A stretch of DNA of 64,000 bases from an uncultured Lachnospiraceae bacterium (GCA_910578085.1 CAJTPM010000002.1:62001-126000); one strand, 5' to 3'; positions 24,992 through 34,094 are shown, numbered from the stretch's first letter. The notes: a model not told the origin generated them from the letters alone. A program made the numbers and translations.

Positions 24992-25047
24992 CTGCTCGGA
25001 CTTATCATAAGAGAGCAGAGACGGCTCTGAACGACTGAGGGGCCGCC
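24992..25047 (+). ncRNA. Conserved hairpin leader, copy 3
   Basis: Hairpin 1: CTGCTC (24992–24997) and GAGCAG (25013–25018) around the 15-base loop GGACTTATCATAAGA. Hairpin 2: CGGCTCTG, loop AACGA, CTGAGGGGCCG. It ends about 35 bases before the next start codon, with AATGGAGGATTTG between. Confidence 0.65.
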
Positions 25048-25082
25048 ATTAAGATAATTGATGACAATGGAGGATTTGAAAA

Positions 25083-25727
25083 ATGAGCGTAAATGGAATA
25101 GGCCAGAATTATTATCAGAACAATGTATCAGCGAATAAGTACAACAGAAGCAGGACCGGACAGTTCTACCCGCAGAAACAGGCGGCAGAAGAATCCGCAC
25201 CCGAAAGTACAAGGCAGAATGCTAATGTGCAGGATATATACGATTCACTTAAATCAACGAAACTGTTAATGGGGCAGGATGAAAGCACCGTTTCAAATGA
25301 CAGCGGTCTGACAGTGTGGTATGGCGATAAGACCTTGGAAGAATGGGCTGCAACGGACCCGAAATATACGGACAAAGAAACAGGTTTTTCATGGTATGTA
25401 AGGGATGGGAAACATCCTTATATGACGGGGGAGGATGCTGAGAAATTTAAACAAATGTGTAAGGAGACGGGAGAGTCATGGCTGAAAAAGTTTGCGGAAA
25501 TGACAGGAACGATTCAGCACCTTGATGACAACACGACTGCATTTGTGGGAACAAATGGTACGGCAATCAAATCAAAGGACGGGAAGGAAATGTTTGTGGA
25601 TACGTCATTTATGGCGTATGACATGATCATGAATATGTTCAGGAATCTGCCTAAAAGCGGGAATTATTTTGACAGCTCATATTGGCAGAAGAATATCCAG
25701 AAGGCTATGTTTTCTGCGGTACAATGA
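25083..25727 (+). CDS. NGI-motif protein 3 (unknown function)
   Basis: A 214-residue protein starting MSVNGIGQNYYQNNVSANKY, with GGAGGATTTG upstream. A disordered, Gln/Asn/Arg-rich stretch of about 50 residues is followed by a folded domain: STVSNDSGLTVWYGDKTLEE, GFSWYVRDGKHPYM, then MAYDMIMNMFRNLPKSGNYF near the end. No signal peptide. The N-terminal 7 residues match those of NGI proteins 2 and 4 while the rest differs, so the conserved start may be a targeting signal. It follows leader copy 3. Confidence 0.65.
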   Translation: MSVNGIGQNYYQNNVSANKYNRSRTGQFYPQKQAAEESAPESTRQNANVQDIYDSLKSTKLLMGQDESTVSNDSGLTVWYGDKTLEEWAATDPKYTDKETGFSWYVRDGKHPYMTGEDAEKFKQMCKETGESWLKKFAEMTGTIQHLDDNTTAFVGTNGTAIKSKDGKEMFVDTSFMAYDMIMNMFRNLPKSGNYFDSSYWQKNIQKAMFSAVQ

Positions 25728-25757
25728 GGTTTTACATATTTAAATTAGCACAGCGTA

Positions 25758-25785
25758 GCTGGGGGAGAAACATATCGCCCCCAGC
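25758..25785 (+). other. Strong hairpin between NGI genes 3 and 4
   Basis: GCTGGGGG (25758–25765) pairs perfectly with CCCCCAGC (25778–25785). No T-run follows. It takes the place of the hairpin leader ahead of the fourth NGI gene. Confidence 0.55.
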
Positions 25786-25824
25786 CACAATATTGAATAA
25801 GTGGCAATAACGAGGATTTGAAAA

Positions 25825-26319
25825 ATGAATATTAACGGAATAGGAACAACAGGATATCCGCTGACAGGACACACGGCAAGGAAGATGGAAAGGAGTGTGG
25901 AGCCCGGAATGGTGGGATTCATGGAAACGGTGGGGGAAAAGGCGGCGCAAGCGGCAGCCGATCAGGATGAGAAAGCTTTTGAGATGGTCGGTCGGGGCGC
26001 CCCGCAGGAAGTGAAGGATGCGTGGATGGATGCGGCGAAAGAAGTAAATGCGAATGGCATGGGAATCCGGGGCAACGGAATGATGAGCCATATATCGCAG
26101 ATGATGGTACAGCGGCTTAATAAACAGCTTAAGGGTGAAACGGAGAATTTTGACATTCTTGGAAGCACAGTGGAATCTGCAATCCAGGCAACCAAAGAGG
26201 CGCTGTACGATTTGGAGCATCCAAGGGTATATACGCCCAGAAGCATAGAGGTTCAGCAGGCCCGCATCAAAGAGGGAGAATTTTATAGGGCGTTTTTGGA
26301 GAAACTGGAGCAGTTATAG
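25825..26319 (+). CDS. NGI-motif protein 4 (unknown function)
   Basis: A 164-residue protein starting MNINGIGTTGYPLTGHTARK, preceded by ACGAGGATTTGAAAA, the same ribosome-site context as NGI gene 3. Unlike the others it is largely helical after the start (VGEKAAQAAADQDEKAFEMV, then NGMMSHISQMMVQRLNKQLK) and lacks a long disordered part. No signal peptide or membrane segment. It is the last gene of the block; a shared 3' segment and a terminator follow. Confidence 0.65.
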   Translation: MNINGIGTTGYPLTGHTARKMERSVEPGMVGFMETVGEKAAQAAADQDEKAFEMVGRGAPQEVKDAWMDAAKEVNANGMGIRGNGMMSHISQMMVQRLNKQLKGETENFDILGSTVESAIQATKEALYDLEHPRVYTPRSIEVQQARIKEGEFYRAFLEKLEQL

Positions 26320-26333
26320 GACGCAAATTGCCC

Positions 26334-26358
26334 ATAAGCCACAGCCCAACAGGGCAGG
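26334..26358 (+). repeat. Shared 3' segment after NGI genes, copy 2
   Basis: Second copy of the 25-base ATAAGCCACAGCCC segment, 14 bases after the stop codon of NGI protein 4. Confidence 0.6.
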
Positions 26359-26539
26359 TATCCCCGGCGTTTCGGCAGATTGGGGAATTGGGGACGGAGT
26401 TTTACTTTTTCCCTAATAACTTTCCCCAGTTAGATTATTATGAATAATTAGACAGCCAAGAAAAGACAAACAAGGGGAATTATAAATACAGGTACCATCA
26501 AGCTGAAACTTATAACACAACAACCAATAGGCATGATAC

Positions 26540-26585
26540 AAAAGCCAGCAGAACAGATACCATTCTGAACTGCTGGCTTTTCTTT
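26540..26585. terminator. Bidirectional terminator
   Basis: AAAAGCCAGCAG (26540–26551) pairs with CTGCTGGCTTTT (26570–26581), with A's before and T's after. It can end the rightward NGI transcript and the leftward gene at 26.7–27.2 kb. Confidence 0.75.
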
Positions 26586-26695
26586 TGACTTTTGTATCTG
26601 TGCAGAGCCGCTGTATGCCCGTGGCCGGGTATTCAATGGCTTTGCATTTTTCTCTCCAATCCTGTAAAATATAATTATCTCTAAAAATCGTCCGC

Positions 26696-27229
26696 TCAGA
26701 GCGATAGAGCATCTTCCCCCAGGGACAGGGAACTTCTATCTGTCTCCGCAGGCTCCAATGGCTCTGTTTTCGTTTCTTCCGCTTTTTTCTCCGCAGCTTT
26801 CTGCTGACGGTGGACCGTAAGCGTCAGGGCATCCTCTCCCACATCATCTGAGCATGACTTTTTTGCCCGTTTTTTGCGGCATTTTTCCACGGCCGCGTGA
26901 TAATCGTAACCAATGGCCGTCTGGAACTTCTCCGCAATCTCCCTTAATTTTCCGGCCTGGTACTCATAGGTGGCTTTGTGGAAGCCGGTCAGGTGCCACT
27001 GTTCGCACACCAGATCCAGCATACGGGTGTAGTCCATAAGGGCGTTGATGGTCTTTAAGATGTCGCCATAGCAGGTTTGCAGCTCGTGGGAGCCATCCAG
27101 ATCTACATAGGAGAGTGTAAGCTCCTGTTTTAGATATTCCTCTACCTCCATGTGGTGTGTCAGCACCGGCTCATGGATCTCCCTTGGAAGCTCCGGCATG
27201 TTTGCGGATGCAGTGCTCTCATTGCTCAT
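26696..27229 (-). CDS. Mobile-element-associated hypothetical protein
   Basis: A 177-residue charged protein. ATG at 27229 has AGGAGG eight bases upstream; an in-frame GTG is less well placed. The N-terminal half is conserved-looking (LPREIHEPVLTHHMEVEEYL, then YGDILKTINALMDYTRMLDL), and the C-terminal half is Lys/Glu-rich and probably disordered. From memory, proteins like this occur in Tn916/Tn1549-type integrative elements of Clostridia; function unknown. It lies against broken integrase genes, consistent with a leftover of such an element. Confidence 0.6.
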   Translation of the reverse strand: MSNESTASANMPELPREIHEPVLTHHMEVEEYLKQELTLSYVDLDGSHELQTCYGDILKTINALMDYTRMLDLVCEQWHLTGFHKATYEYQAGKLREIAEKFQTAIGYDYHAAVEKCRKKRAKKSCSDDVGEDALTLTVHRQQKAAEKKAEETKTEPLEPAETDRSSLSLGEDALSL

Positions 27230-27284
27230 CCGGTTCACCTCCTGCCTGAGGCTGCAGAGCGATAAGCCCGCTGACGATCATCTG

Positions 27285-28100
27285 GACGGCGGTGCGGTAT
27301 CCACAGCAGTAGTATTTTCACAGAGGATTGAGAATACAACTCGTATGGTAGGTGCTTATGTGCTGTATGATTTGATTCTTCCGAATATGCAGCAGGATAT
27401 AAAATTGCGATATGCCAATGAGGAGTATTCTGATTCCCTGTTGAGCGTTGTATCAAAGGCATGCGAGTCCGCCGGCAATAAGTCCAGAGAGTTCTTGAAT
27501 ATGGCAATGAAAGAGGCCGTCATACAGGAATATATCAAGAGGAACCCGATACCTGCGACAAAGCCGTATCCGAGAAAAAAGCCAACAATCTTTATTTTAA
27601 ACAAAGAAAATGTGAAAAGAATTTTGAAGGCTGCTTACAATAGTGGATGGTATCTGGAGACCCTCCTCGGACTGTTCTGCGGACTTAGAAAGGGTGAGAT
27701 ATCAGGTTTGAAGTTTGGAGATTTTGATGCTGAAAACAGGACAATCTATATTCAAAGGCAGATTACGTCCAATCCTGTTATTCCAAAGGGTGAAAGCAAA
27801 ATTGAAACGTATGAGGTTATAGAAAAACTGCCAAAGACGGATAACAGTTACAGGCGGTTACGGATACCGGAGGCTGTTGCGAAGGAAATCGAAAGAAGGA
27901 GAACTTTGGTTGATGCAAATAAGCTGCAGTACGGTGAACAATATTTTGACCGTGATTATATTTTGTGCCAGGAAAACGGCCTGCCCCGCTCAACTGCAGC
28001 AATGAACAGCGCTTTGTCGAAATGATGTTTCAGAAATGGCCCGCCCCACATAATTGTTCATGGATTGGGACATATGTATGCTGCCATATTGGCAGAGCAG
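27285..28100 (+). pseudogene. Tyrosine recombinase, broken copy 1
   Basis: Integrase-like sequence from about 27285, without a start codon of its own. The catalytic box I arginine is present (LGLFCGLRKGEISGLKF). The frame meets a TGA at 28023–28025; in a shifted frame the sequence continues CFRNGPPHIIVHGLGHMYAA, which is box II with the catalytic Arg of H-x-L-R-H changed to Gly. It is then fused at about 28100 to part of a second integrase. Missing N-terminus, nonsense/frameshift and lost catalytic Arg make it inactive. Confidence 0.8.
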
Positions 28101-28858
28101 GTAAAAACAATCATGAATGTCTCTTTTCGTTATGCGGTAACGATCAAAGTGATTCCAAACAGTCTGGTAGACGGGATAGGGCTTCCCAAAGCAGAAAAGC
28201 CGCAGCAGAGATCAGGATTCAGAAGCCGGAATATTGATACCCAGAAAACACTGGCCATGGAGCAGATCCAGGTCCTGCTGGTAAAGAGCAAAGATACCCC
28301 AATCTACATGCAGGTGATGTTCAATGTTTTTATGGGGCTCCGCAGATCCGAAATCAATGGCGTAAAATATTCTGACGTAGATTATATCAACCATACCTTA
28401 AAAGTGGAACGCCAGCTGGGGAGAGTACATAATGCAGTAAAAGAGGACTTTGCCCCGAAAACTTTTACGAAACAGGAAGTGGGATTAAAGACAAAATCCA
28501 GTTACAGAGAGACTCCGATTCCTGATTATGTCTTTAAGGCGATCTTAAAGGAACGGCAGGTGTATGAGAAAAACAGGAACCGCAGAACGGAAGAGTTTCA
28601 GGATCTGGATTATATCTGTTGTTCTACCTATGGCAGAGCAAGGAGTAAAGGGTTTTATCGCAGATATTATAAGCAGCTTCTTGCCGAAATGGTTTACCGG
28701 ATATCCGCTGGCATGATTTACGCAGCACATACTGTACGCTTCTGTTAAAAGAGTCTTTTAATCCAAAGGCAGTATCAAAGCTCATGGGACATGCCAAAGA
28801 AATCATAACAATGGATGTTTATGCGGATAATAGAGGTATCATAACGGATGCAGTGTGA
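28101..28858 (+). pseudogene. Tyrosine recombinase, broken copy 2
   Basis: Second integrase fragment, starting inside the gene (VKTIMNVSFRYAVTIKVIPN). Box I is MGLRRSEINGVKYSDVDY. A frameshift near 28680 separates it from box II and the active-site tail, which read in the next frame as LPDIRWHDLRSTYCTLLLKE and SKLMGHAKEIITMDVYADNR. All catalytic residues are thus encoded but not in one frame. It ends DAV-stop at 28858, shorter than the related remnant at 12.5 kb. Confidence 0.8.
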
Positions 28859-28871
28859 TAGAAAGGAAGAG

Positions 28872-28883
28872 GAACAAAAGTTC
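28872..28883 (+). promoter_or_regulatory. LexA-type SOS box upstream of uvrB
   Basis: GAACAAAAGTTC matches the Gram-positive LexA core GAAC-N4-GTTC exactly. It lies 243 bases ahead of uvrB, a classic SOS gene. The stretch 28884–29125 also holds GTCGTGG/CCACGAC repeats but no gene. Confidence 0.65.
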
Positions 28884-29125
28884 GATTTTGCATCTATACA
28901 AATTTAACGATTTGTGGTAAGATAAAAAAGCTTTTTAGCGCTGTCCCGTCCGTATGGAATTACGGAGATGTACTGAGTTGCAAAAACAGCAAATTGTGAA
29001 CGGAATGCGTCGTGGGCCTGTTTTTCCCTGATTTGAGTAAATGCCACGACGAAAATAAAATGTTCCACGACGAATTTTTGCCTAATAGGCGTCTTTTTTT
29101 ACTATGAAATCAGAGGTGAGCATTT

Positions 29126-31123
29126 GTGCAAAATGAACAAAAAATCTTCGAACTTCACAGCGAATACAAGCCCACCGGCGACCAGCCCCAGGCCATAGAA
29201 GCCCTGGTCAATGGGTTTAAAGAAGGCAATCAATTCCAGACTTTATTGGGGGTTACGGGTTCCGGCAAGACCTTTACCATGGCGAATGTGATCGCTCAGC
29301 TTAACAAGCCGACTTTGGTAATAGCGCACAATAAGACATTAGCGGCACAGCTCTATGGTGAGTTCAAAGAGTATTTTCCGAGTAACGCGGTAGAATATTT
29401 TGTGTCCTACTACGACTACTACCAGCCCGAGGCCTACGTCCCATCCACGGACACCTATATCGCAAAGGACTCCTCCATCAATGAAGAGATCGACAAGCTG
29501 CGGCTTTCCGCCACGGCTTCTCTTTCCGAGCGGCGGGATGTGATCGTGGTGGCCAGCGTATCCTGCATCTACGGACTGGGCAGCCCGGACGAGTATAAGG
29601 AGCTGATCGTGTCTCTGAGACCGGGACAGCAGAAGGATCGGGATGAAGTCCTGAAAGAGCTGATCGCGATCCAGTACAACCGGAACGATATGGATGTGGA
29701 GCGGGGTACCTTCCGGGTGCGGGGGGATACGATCGAAGTGTACCCGGCCCAGGGTGGCGATTATCTGATCCGGGTGGAGTTTTTCGGGGATGAGATAGAC
29801 CGGATCATGGAGGTGGACTCTCTGACCGGAGCCCCCCATGCGGAACTGAACCATATTATGATCTTTCCGGCCTCCCACTATGTGGTGGCCCAAGAGAAGA
29901 TCAACAAGGCCTGTGTGGAGATTGAGAAAGAGCTGGAAGAGCGCATTCGCTTCTTTAAGGGCGAGGATAAACTGTTGGAGGCGCAGAGGATTTCTGAGCG
30001 GACGAACTTTGACATTGAGATGCTGCGGGAGACGGGATTCTGCTCCGGCATAGAAAACTATTCGAGGCCGTTAAACGGACTGGAACCCGGCGCCACGCCG
30101 TTCACCTTGATGGACTACTTTGAGGATGATTTTCTGATCATCATAGATGAATCCCATATGACGATTCCGCAGATCGGGGGCATGTATGCGGGAGACCGCT
30201 CCAGAAAGAATACGCTGGTGGAATACGGGTTTCGGCTGCCTTCTGCACTGGATAACAGACCATTAAACTTTGAGGAGTTTGAATCCCATATCGATCAGAT
30301 GATGTTTGTGTCGGCGACGCCTTCCAAATATGAGGCGGAACATGAACTGATGCGGGTGGAGCAGATCATCCGCCCTACGGGGCTGTTAGATCCGGAGGTG
30401 TCGGTGCGCCCGGTGGAAGGGCAGATCGATGATCTGATCTCTGAGATCCGAAAGGAGACGGAGAAGAAAAACAAGGTGCTTGTGACGACTCTGACAAAGC
30501 GGATGGCGGAAGACCTGACAGACTATATGAAGGAAGTGGGGATCCGTGTGAAGTATCTCCACTCCGATATCGATACGCTGGAGCGGGCGGAGATCATCCG
30601 GGATATGCGTCTCGATGTGTTCGATGTGCTGGTGGGGATCAACCTGCTCAGAGAGGGCCTGGATATTCCCGAGATCTCTCTTGTGGCTATTCTGGATGCA
30701 GATAAGGAAGGCTTCTTACGTTCGGAGACTTCTCTGATCCAGACCATCGGACGTGCTGCCAGGAATGCGGACGGCCATGTGATAATGTATGCGGATATGA
30801 TCACGGATTCCATGCGGGCGGCTCTGGATGAGACGGATAGGCGTAGAAAGCTGCAGCAGGCCTACAATGAAGAACACGGTATTACGCCACAGACGATCAA
30901 AAAAGCGGTGCGTGACCTGATCAGTATATCGAAGGCCGTGGCGAAAGAAGAGGTGCGGTTTGAGAAGGATCCTGAATCCATGGATCTGAAGGAACTGGAA
31001 AAACTGATTGCGGAAGTGCAGAAGAAGATGAAAAAAGCGGCGGCGGATCTGGACTTTGAGACAGCGGCGGATCTGCGTGATAAGATGCTGGAACTGAAGA
31101 AAATATTAAATGACAGAGAGTGA
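29126..31123 (+). CDS. uvrB: Excinuclease ABC subunit B
   Basis: Damage-verification helicase of nucleotide excision repair; 665 residues, normal length. Walker A GVTGSGKTF (42–50); the beta-hairpin that clamps DNA is in YYDYYQPEAYVPSTDTYIAK; the DEAD-type box is IIDESHMT. Helicase motif VI appears as QTIGRAARN, and the C-terminal UVR domain for UvrC contact as AAADLDFETAADLRDKML. GTG 29126 is the likely start, with AGAGGTGAG just upstream. The uvrA gene follows in the same direction. Confidence 0.98.
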   Translation: MQNEQKIFELHSEYKPTGDQPQAIEALVNGFKEGNQFQTLLGVTGSGKTFTMANVIAQLNKPTLVIAHNKTLAAQLYGEFKEYFPSNAVEYFVSYYDYYQPEAYVPSTDTYIAKDSSINEEIDKLRLSATASLSERRDVIVVASVSCIYGLGSPDEYKELIVSLRPGQQKDRDEVLKELIAIQYNRNDMDVERGTFRVRGDTIEVYPAQGGDYLIRVEFFGDEIDRIMEVDSLTGAPHAELNHIMIFPASHYVVAQEKINKACVEIEKELEERIRFFKGEDKLLEAQRISERTNFDIEMLRETGFCSGIENYSRPLNGLEPGATPFTLMDYFEDDFLIIIDESHMTIPQIGGMYAGDRSRKNTLVEYGFRLPSALDNRPLNFEEFESHIDQMMFVSATPSKYEAEHELMRVEQIIRPTGLLDPEVSVRPVEGQIDDLISEIRKETEKKNKVLVTTLTKRMAEDLTDYMKEVGIRVKYLHSDIDTLERAEIIRDMRLDVFDVLVGINLLREGLDIPEISLVAILDADKEGFLRSETSLIQTIGRAARNADGHVIMYADMITDSMRAALDETDRRRKLQQAYNEEHGITPQTIKKAVRDLISISKAVAKEEVRFEKDPESMDLKELEKLIAEVQKKMKKAAADLDFETAADLRDKMLELKKILNDRE

Positions 31124-31203
31124 GCCGAACAACCCTTTACGGAAGTGGCTCTGGAAAGGGAAATACGGAGAAAAAGATCATACATTAAATGGAGAGTTGG
31201 AAG

Positions 31204-34068
31204 ATGGAAGAAGCGAAAAAGATGCGTCCCAAAGAATATATTAAGATCCGCGGAGCCAATGAGCACAATTTAAAAGGAATCGATGTGGATGTGCCGCGAA
31301 ATGAATTTGTGGTTTTGACAGGACTGTCAGGTTCAGGAAAGTCATCCCTAGCCTTCGATACTATATATGCGGAAGGACAGCGGCGCTACATGGAGTCTTT
31401 GTCTTCCTATGCGAGGCAGTTTCTGGGGCAGATGGAGAAGCCCAATGTGGAAAAAATAGAAGGGCTCTCCCCGGCTATTTCCATTGACCAGAAATCCACG
31501 AATAGAAACCCACGTTCCACGGTGGGGACAGTGACAGAGATCTATGATTATTTCAGGCTTCTCTATGCCAGGATCGGTATTCCCCATTGTCCCAAATGCG
31601 GCAGGGAAATTCAGAAGACTACTGTGGATGAGATGGTGGATTATATTCTGCACATGGAAGAGGGAACGAGGATCCAGCTTCTTGCGCCGGTAGTGCGGGG
31701 CAGGAAGGGACAACATGAAAAAGTATTGGAGCGCGCCCGCAGGAGCGGATATGTACGCGTGCGGATCGATGGGAACCTGTATGACCTGTCGGAGGAAATA
31801 AGGCTGGAAAAGAATATCAAGCATTCCATTGAGATCGTGGTGGACAGGCTGGTCATAAAGGAGGGAATAGAGAGAAGACTGACGGATTCTCTGGAAAATG
31901 TGCTGGAACTGGCAAACGGGTTAGCTATCGTAGATGTGATAGGCGGGGAGAGCCTGACTTTCAGTCAGAGTTTTGCCTGCCCAGACTGTGAGATCAGCAT
32001 CAGCGAGATCGAACCGAGAAGCTTTTCCTTTAATAATCCTTTCGGCGCCTGTCCGGACTGCTTTGGCCTTGGTTATAAGATGGAGTTTGATGCCAGACTG
32101 ATGATACCGGATGAGACATTGAGTTTAAACGGCGGGGCGATCCAGGTGATGGGCTGGCAGTCCAGTAAGGATAACGGCAGTTTTACTCATGCGTTGTTGG
32201 AGGCGTTGGCCGGGGAGTATCATTTCAGTCTGGATACACCCTGGAAAGAGCTGCCATCGGAAATCAGGGATATCATAGTATATGGTACAAATGGAAAAGA
32301 AGTGAAGGTATATTATAAAGGGCAGCGGGGCGAGGGGGTCTATCCGGTGACATTCACCGGGCTTCTGAAAAATGTGGAGCAGCGTTACCGGGAGACCTAC
32401 TCAGAGACGATGAAGGCGGAATATGAAGAATATATGCAGGTGACGCCCTGTAAATTGTGCGGCGGCAGGAGACTGAAACGGGAATCGCTTGCTGTTACGG
32501 TATGTGATAAGAATATCCATGAACTGACAGCGATGTCACTTTGGGATCTGAAGGCCTTTCTTCAGGAAATGAAGCTGACAAAGCAGCAGGAGCTAATCGG
32601 AAAACAGATTCTGAAGGAGATTAAGGCCAGAGTGGGCTTTTTAAATGATGTAGGGTTAAATTATCTGTCGCTTACAAGAGCTACGGCCACGCTCTCCGGC
32701 GGAGAAGCACAGCGAATCAGACTGGCAACCCAGATCGGTTCCGGGCTGGTAGGGGTCTGCTATATTCTGGATGAGCCCAGTATCGGATTGCATCAGCGGG
32801 ATAATGACAAGCTGATAAAAACGCTGAAAAATTTAAAAGATATGGGAAATACGCTGCTTGTGGTGGAACATGACGAAGATACGATGTGGGCTGCGGATCA
32901 CATCATCGATATCGGGCCCGGGGCAGGTTCTCACGGGGGTGAGGTCATAGCCCAGGGAACGGCAGAAGAGATCTGTCAGGTGGAGGAATCCGTTACCGGC
33001 CAGTATCTCAGCGGAAAAATACAGATACCGGTGCCGGAAACAAGGAAAGCCCCAACGGGATTTCTGACGGTGAAGGGAGCAAGAGAAAACAATCTGAAAA
33101 ATATTGATGTGAAGATTCCGCTGGGAATTATGACCTGTGTGACAGGCGTGTCAGGTTCTGGGAAAAGCTCTCTTGTCAATGAGATACTGTATAAACATCT
33201 GGCAAAGAGCTTAAACAGAGCGAGAACCATTGCGGGTGCTCATGACGATATTCTGGGATTGGAACAGCTGGACAAAGTGATCAGTATTGATCAGTCGCCA
33301 ATCGGACGGACACCCAGGTCAAATCCTGCGACATATACCGGGGTTTTTGACATGATCCGGGATCTGTTTGCAGCGACGCCGGACGCGAAGGCGAAAGGGT
33401 ATAAGAAGGGAAGATTCAGTTTTAATGTGAAGGGAGGCCGGTGCGAGGCCTGCTCTGGGGATGGAATCATCAAGATAGAGATGCACTTCCTGCCGGATGT
33501 ATATGTGCCCTGCGAAGTCTGCGGCGGCAGGCGGTACAACAGGGAGACTCTGGATGTGAAATATAAAGGAAAGAGCATATTTGACGTATTGGATATGACA
33601 GTGGAGGAGGCGTTGGGATTCTTTGAGAATGTTCCATCAATCCGCAGAAAGATCGAGACACTGTACGATGTAGGACTTTCCTATATCAAACTGGGGCAGC
33701 CATCCACAGAGCTTTCCGGTGGAGAGGCGCAGCGTGTAAAGCTGGCTACGGAGCTCTCGAGAAAGAGTACGGGACGGACCATCTATATTCTGGATGAGCC
33801 TACCACCGGGCTTCATTTTGCAGATGTGCATAAGTTGGTGGAAATTTTGCGGAGACTGACCGAAGGCGGAAATACTGTTGTGGTGATAGAGCATAATCTG
33901 GATGTGATCAAAACTGCGGATTATATTATTGACATCGGACCTGAAGGAGGAGATGGCGGTGGTCAGATCATCGCGTTGGGAACGCCGGAGGAAGTGGCAC
34001 AGAACACAGGATCTCATACAGGACGCTATATCAGGAAAATGTTGGAAAAAAACAGGGGAAATTCTTAA
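31204..34068 (+). CDS. uvrA: Excinuclease ABC subunit A
   Basis: Damage-sensing ATPase of nucleotide excision repair, 954 residues. It has two ABC modules: Walker A GLSGSGKSSLAF near residue 32 and GVSGSGKSSLV near 645, and signatures LSGGEAQRIRLA and LSGGEAQRVKLA. Zinc-binding cysteine pairs are visible as CPKCGRE, CPDCEIS…CPDCFG and CEACSGDG…CEVCGGRR. ATG 31204 is chosen because GGAGAG lies seven bases ahead; ATG 31189 is in frame but lacks a site. It probably shares the uvrB transcript, with 80 bases between. Confidence 0.98.
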   Translation: MEEAKKMRPKEYIKIRGANEHNLKGIDVDVPRNEFVVLTGLSGSGKSSLAFDTIYAEGQRRYMESLSSYARQFLGQMEKPNVEKIEGLSPAISIDQKSTNRNPRSTVGTVTEIYDYFRLLYARIGIPHCPKCGREIQKTTVDEMVDYILHMEEGTRIQLLAPVVRGRKGQHEKVLERARRSGYVRVRIDGNLYDLSEEIRLEKNIKHSIEIVVDRLVIKEGIERRLTDSLENVLELANGLAIVDVIGGESLTFSQSFACPDCEISISEIEPRSFSFNNPFGACPDCFGLGYKMEFDARLMIPDETLSLNGGAIQVMGWQSSKDNGSFTHALLEALAGEYHFSLDTPWKELPSEIRDIIVYGTNGKEVKVYYKGQRGEGVYPVTFTGLLKNVEQRYRETYSETMKAEYEEYMQVTPCKLCGGRRLKRESLAVTVCDKNIHELTAMSLWDLKAFLQEMKLTKQQELIGKQILKEIKARVGFLNDVGLNYLSLTRATATLSGGEAQRIRLATQIGSGLVGVCYILDEPSIGLHQRDNDKLIKTLKNLKDMGNTLLVVEHDEDTMWAADHIIDIGPGAGSHGGEVIAQGTAEEICQVEESVTGQYLSGKIQIPVPETRKAPTGFLTVKGARENNLKNIDVKIPLGIMTCVTGVSGSGKSSLVNEILYKHLAKSLNRARTIAGAHDDILGLEQLDKVISIDQSPIGRTPRSNPATYTGVFDMIRDLFAATPDAKAKGYKKGRFSFNVKGGRCEACSGDGIIKIEMHFLPDVYVPCEVCGGRRYNRETLDVKYKGKSIFDVLDMTVEEALGFFENVPSIRRKIETLYDVGLSYIKLGQPSTELSGGEAQRVKLATELSRKSTGRTIYILDEPTTGLHFADVHKLVEILRRLTEGGNTVVVIEHNLDVIKTADYIIDIGPEGGDGGGQIIALGTPEEVAQNTGSHTGRYIRKMLEKNRGNS

Positions 34069-34094
34069 AAATTTTTGAACAATTTCTGTTTTGC

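Noticed and set aside
27150..27284. Integrase start at 27150
   Set aside because: This part is antisense to the well-supported minus-strand gene at 26696–27229 and does not resemble an integrase N-terminus.
29339..29893. Minus-strand frame of 184 codons inside uvrB, and other long antisense frames such as 46461–47612
   Set aside because: They mirror strongly biased codon use of conserved genes and encode no recognisable motif.
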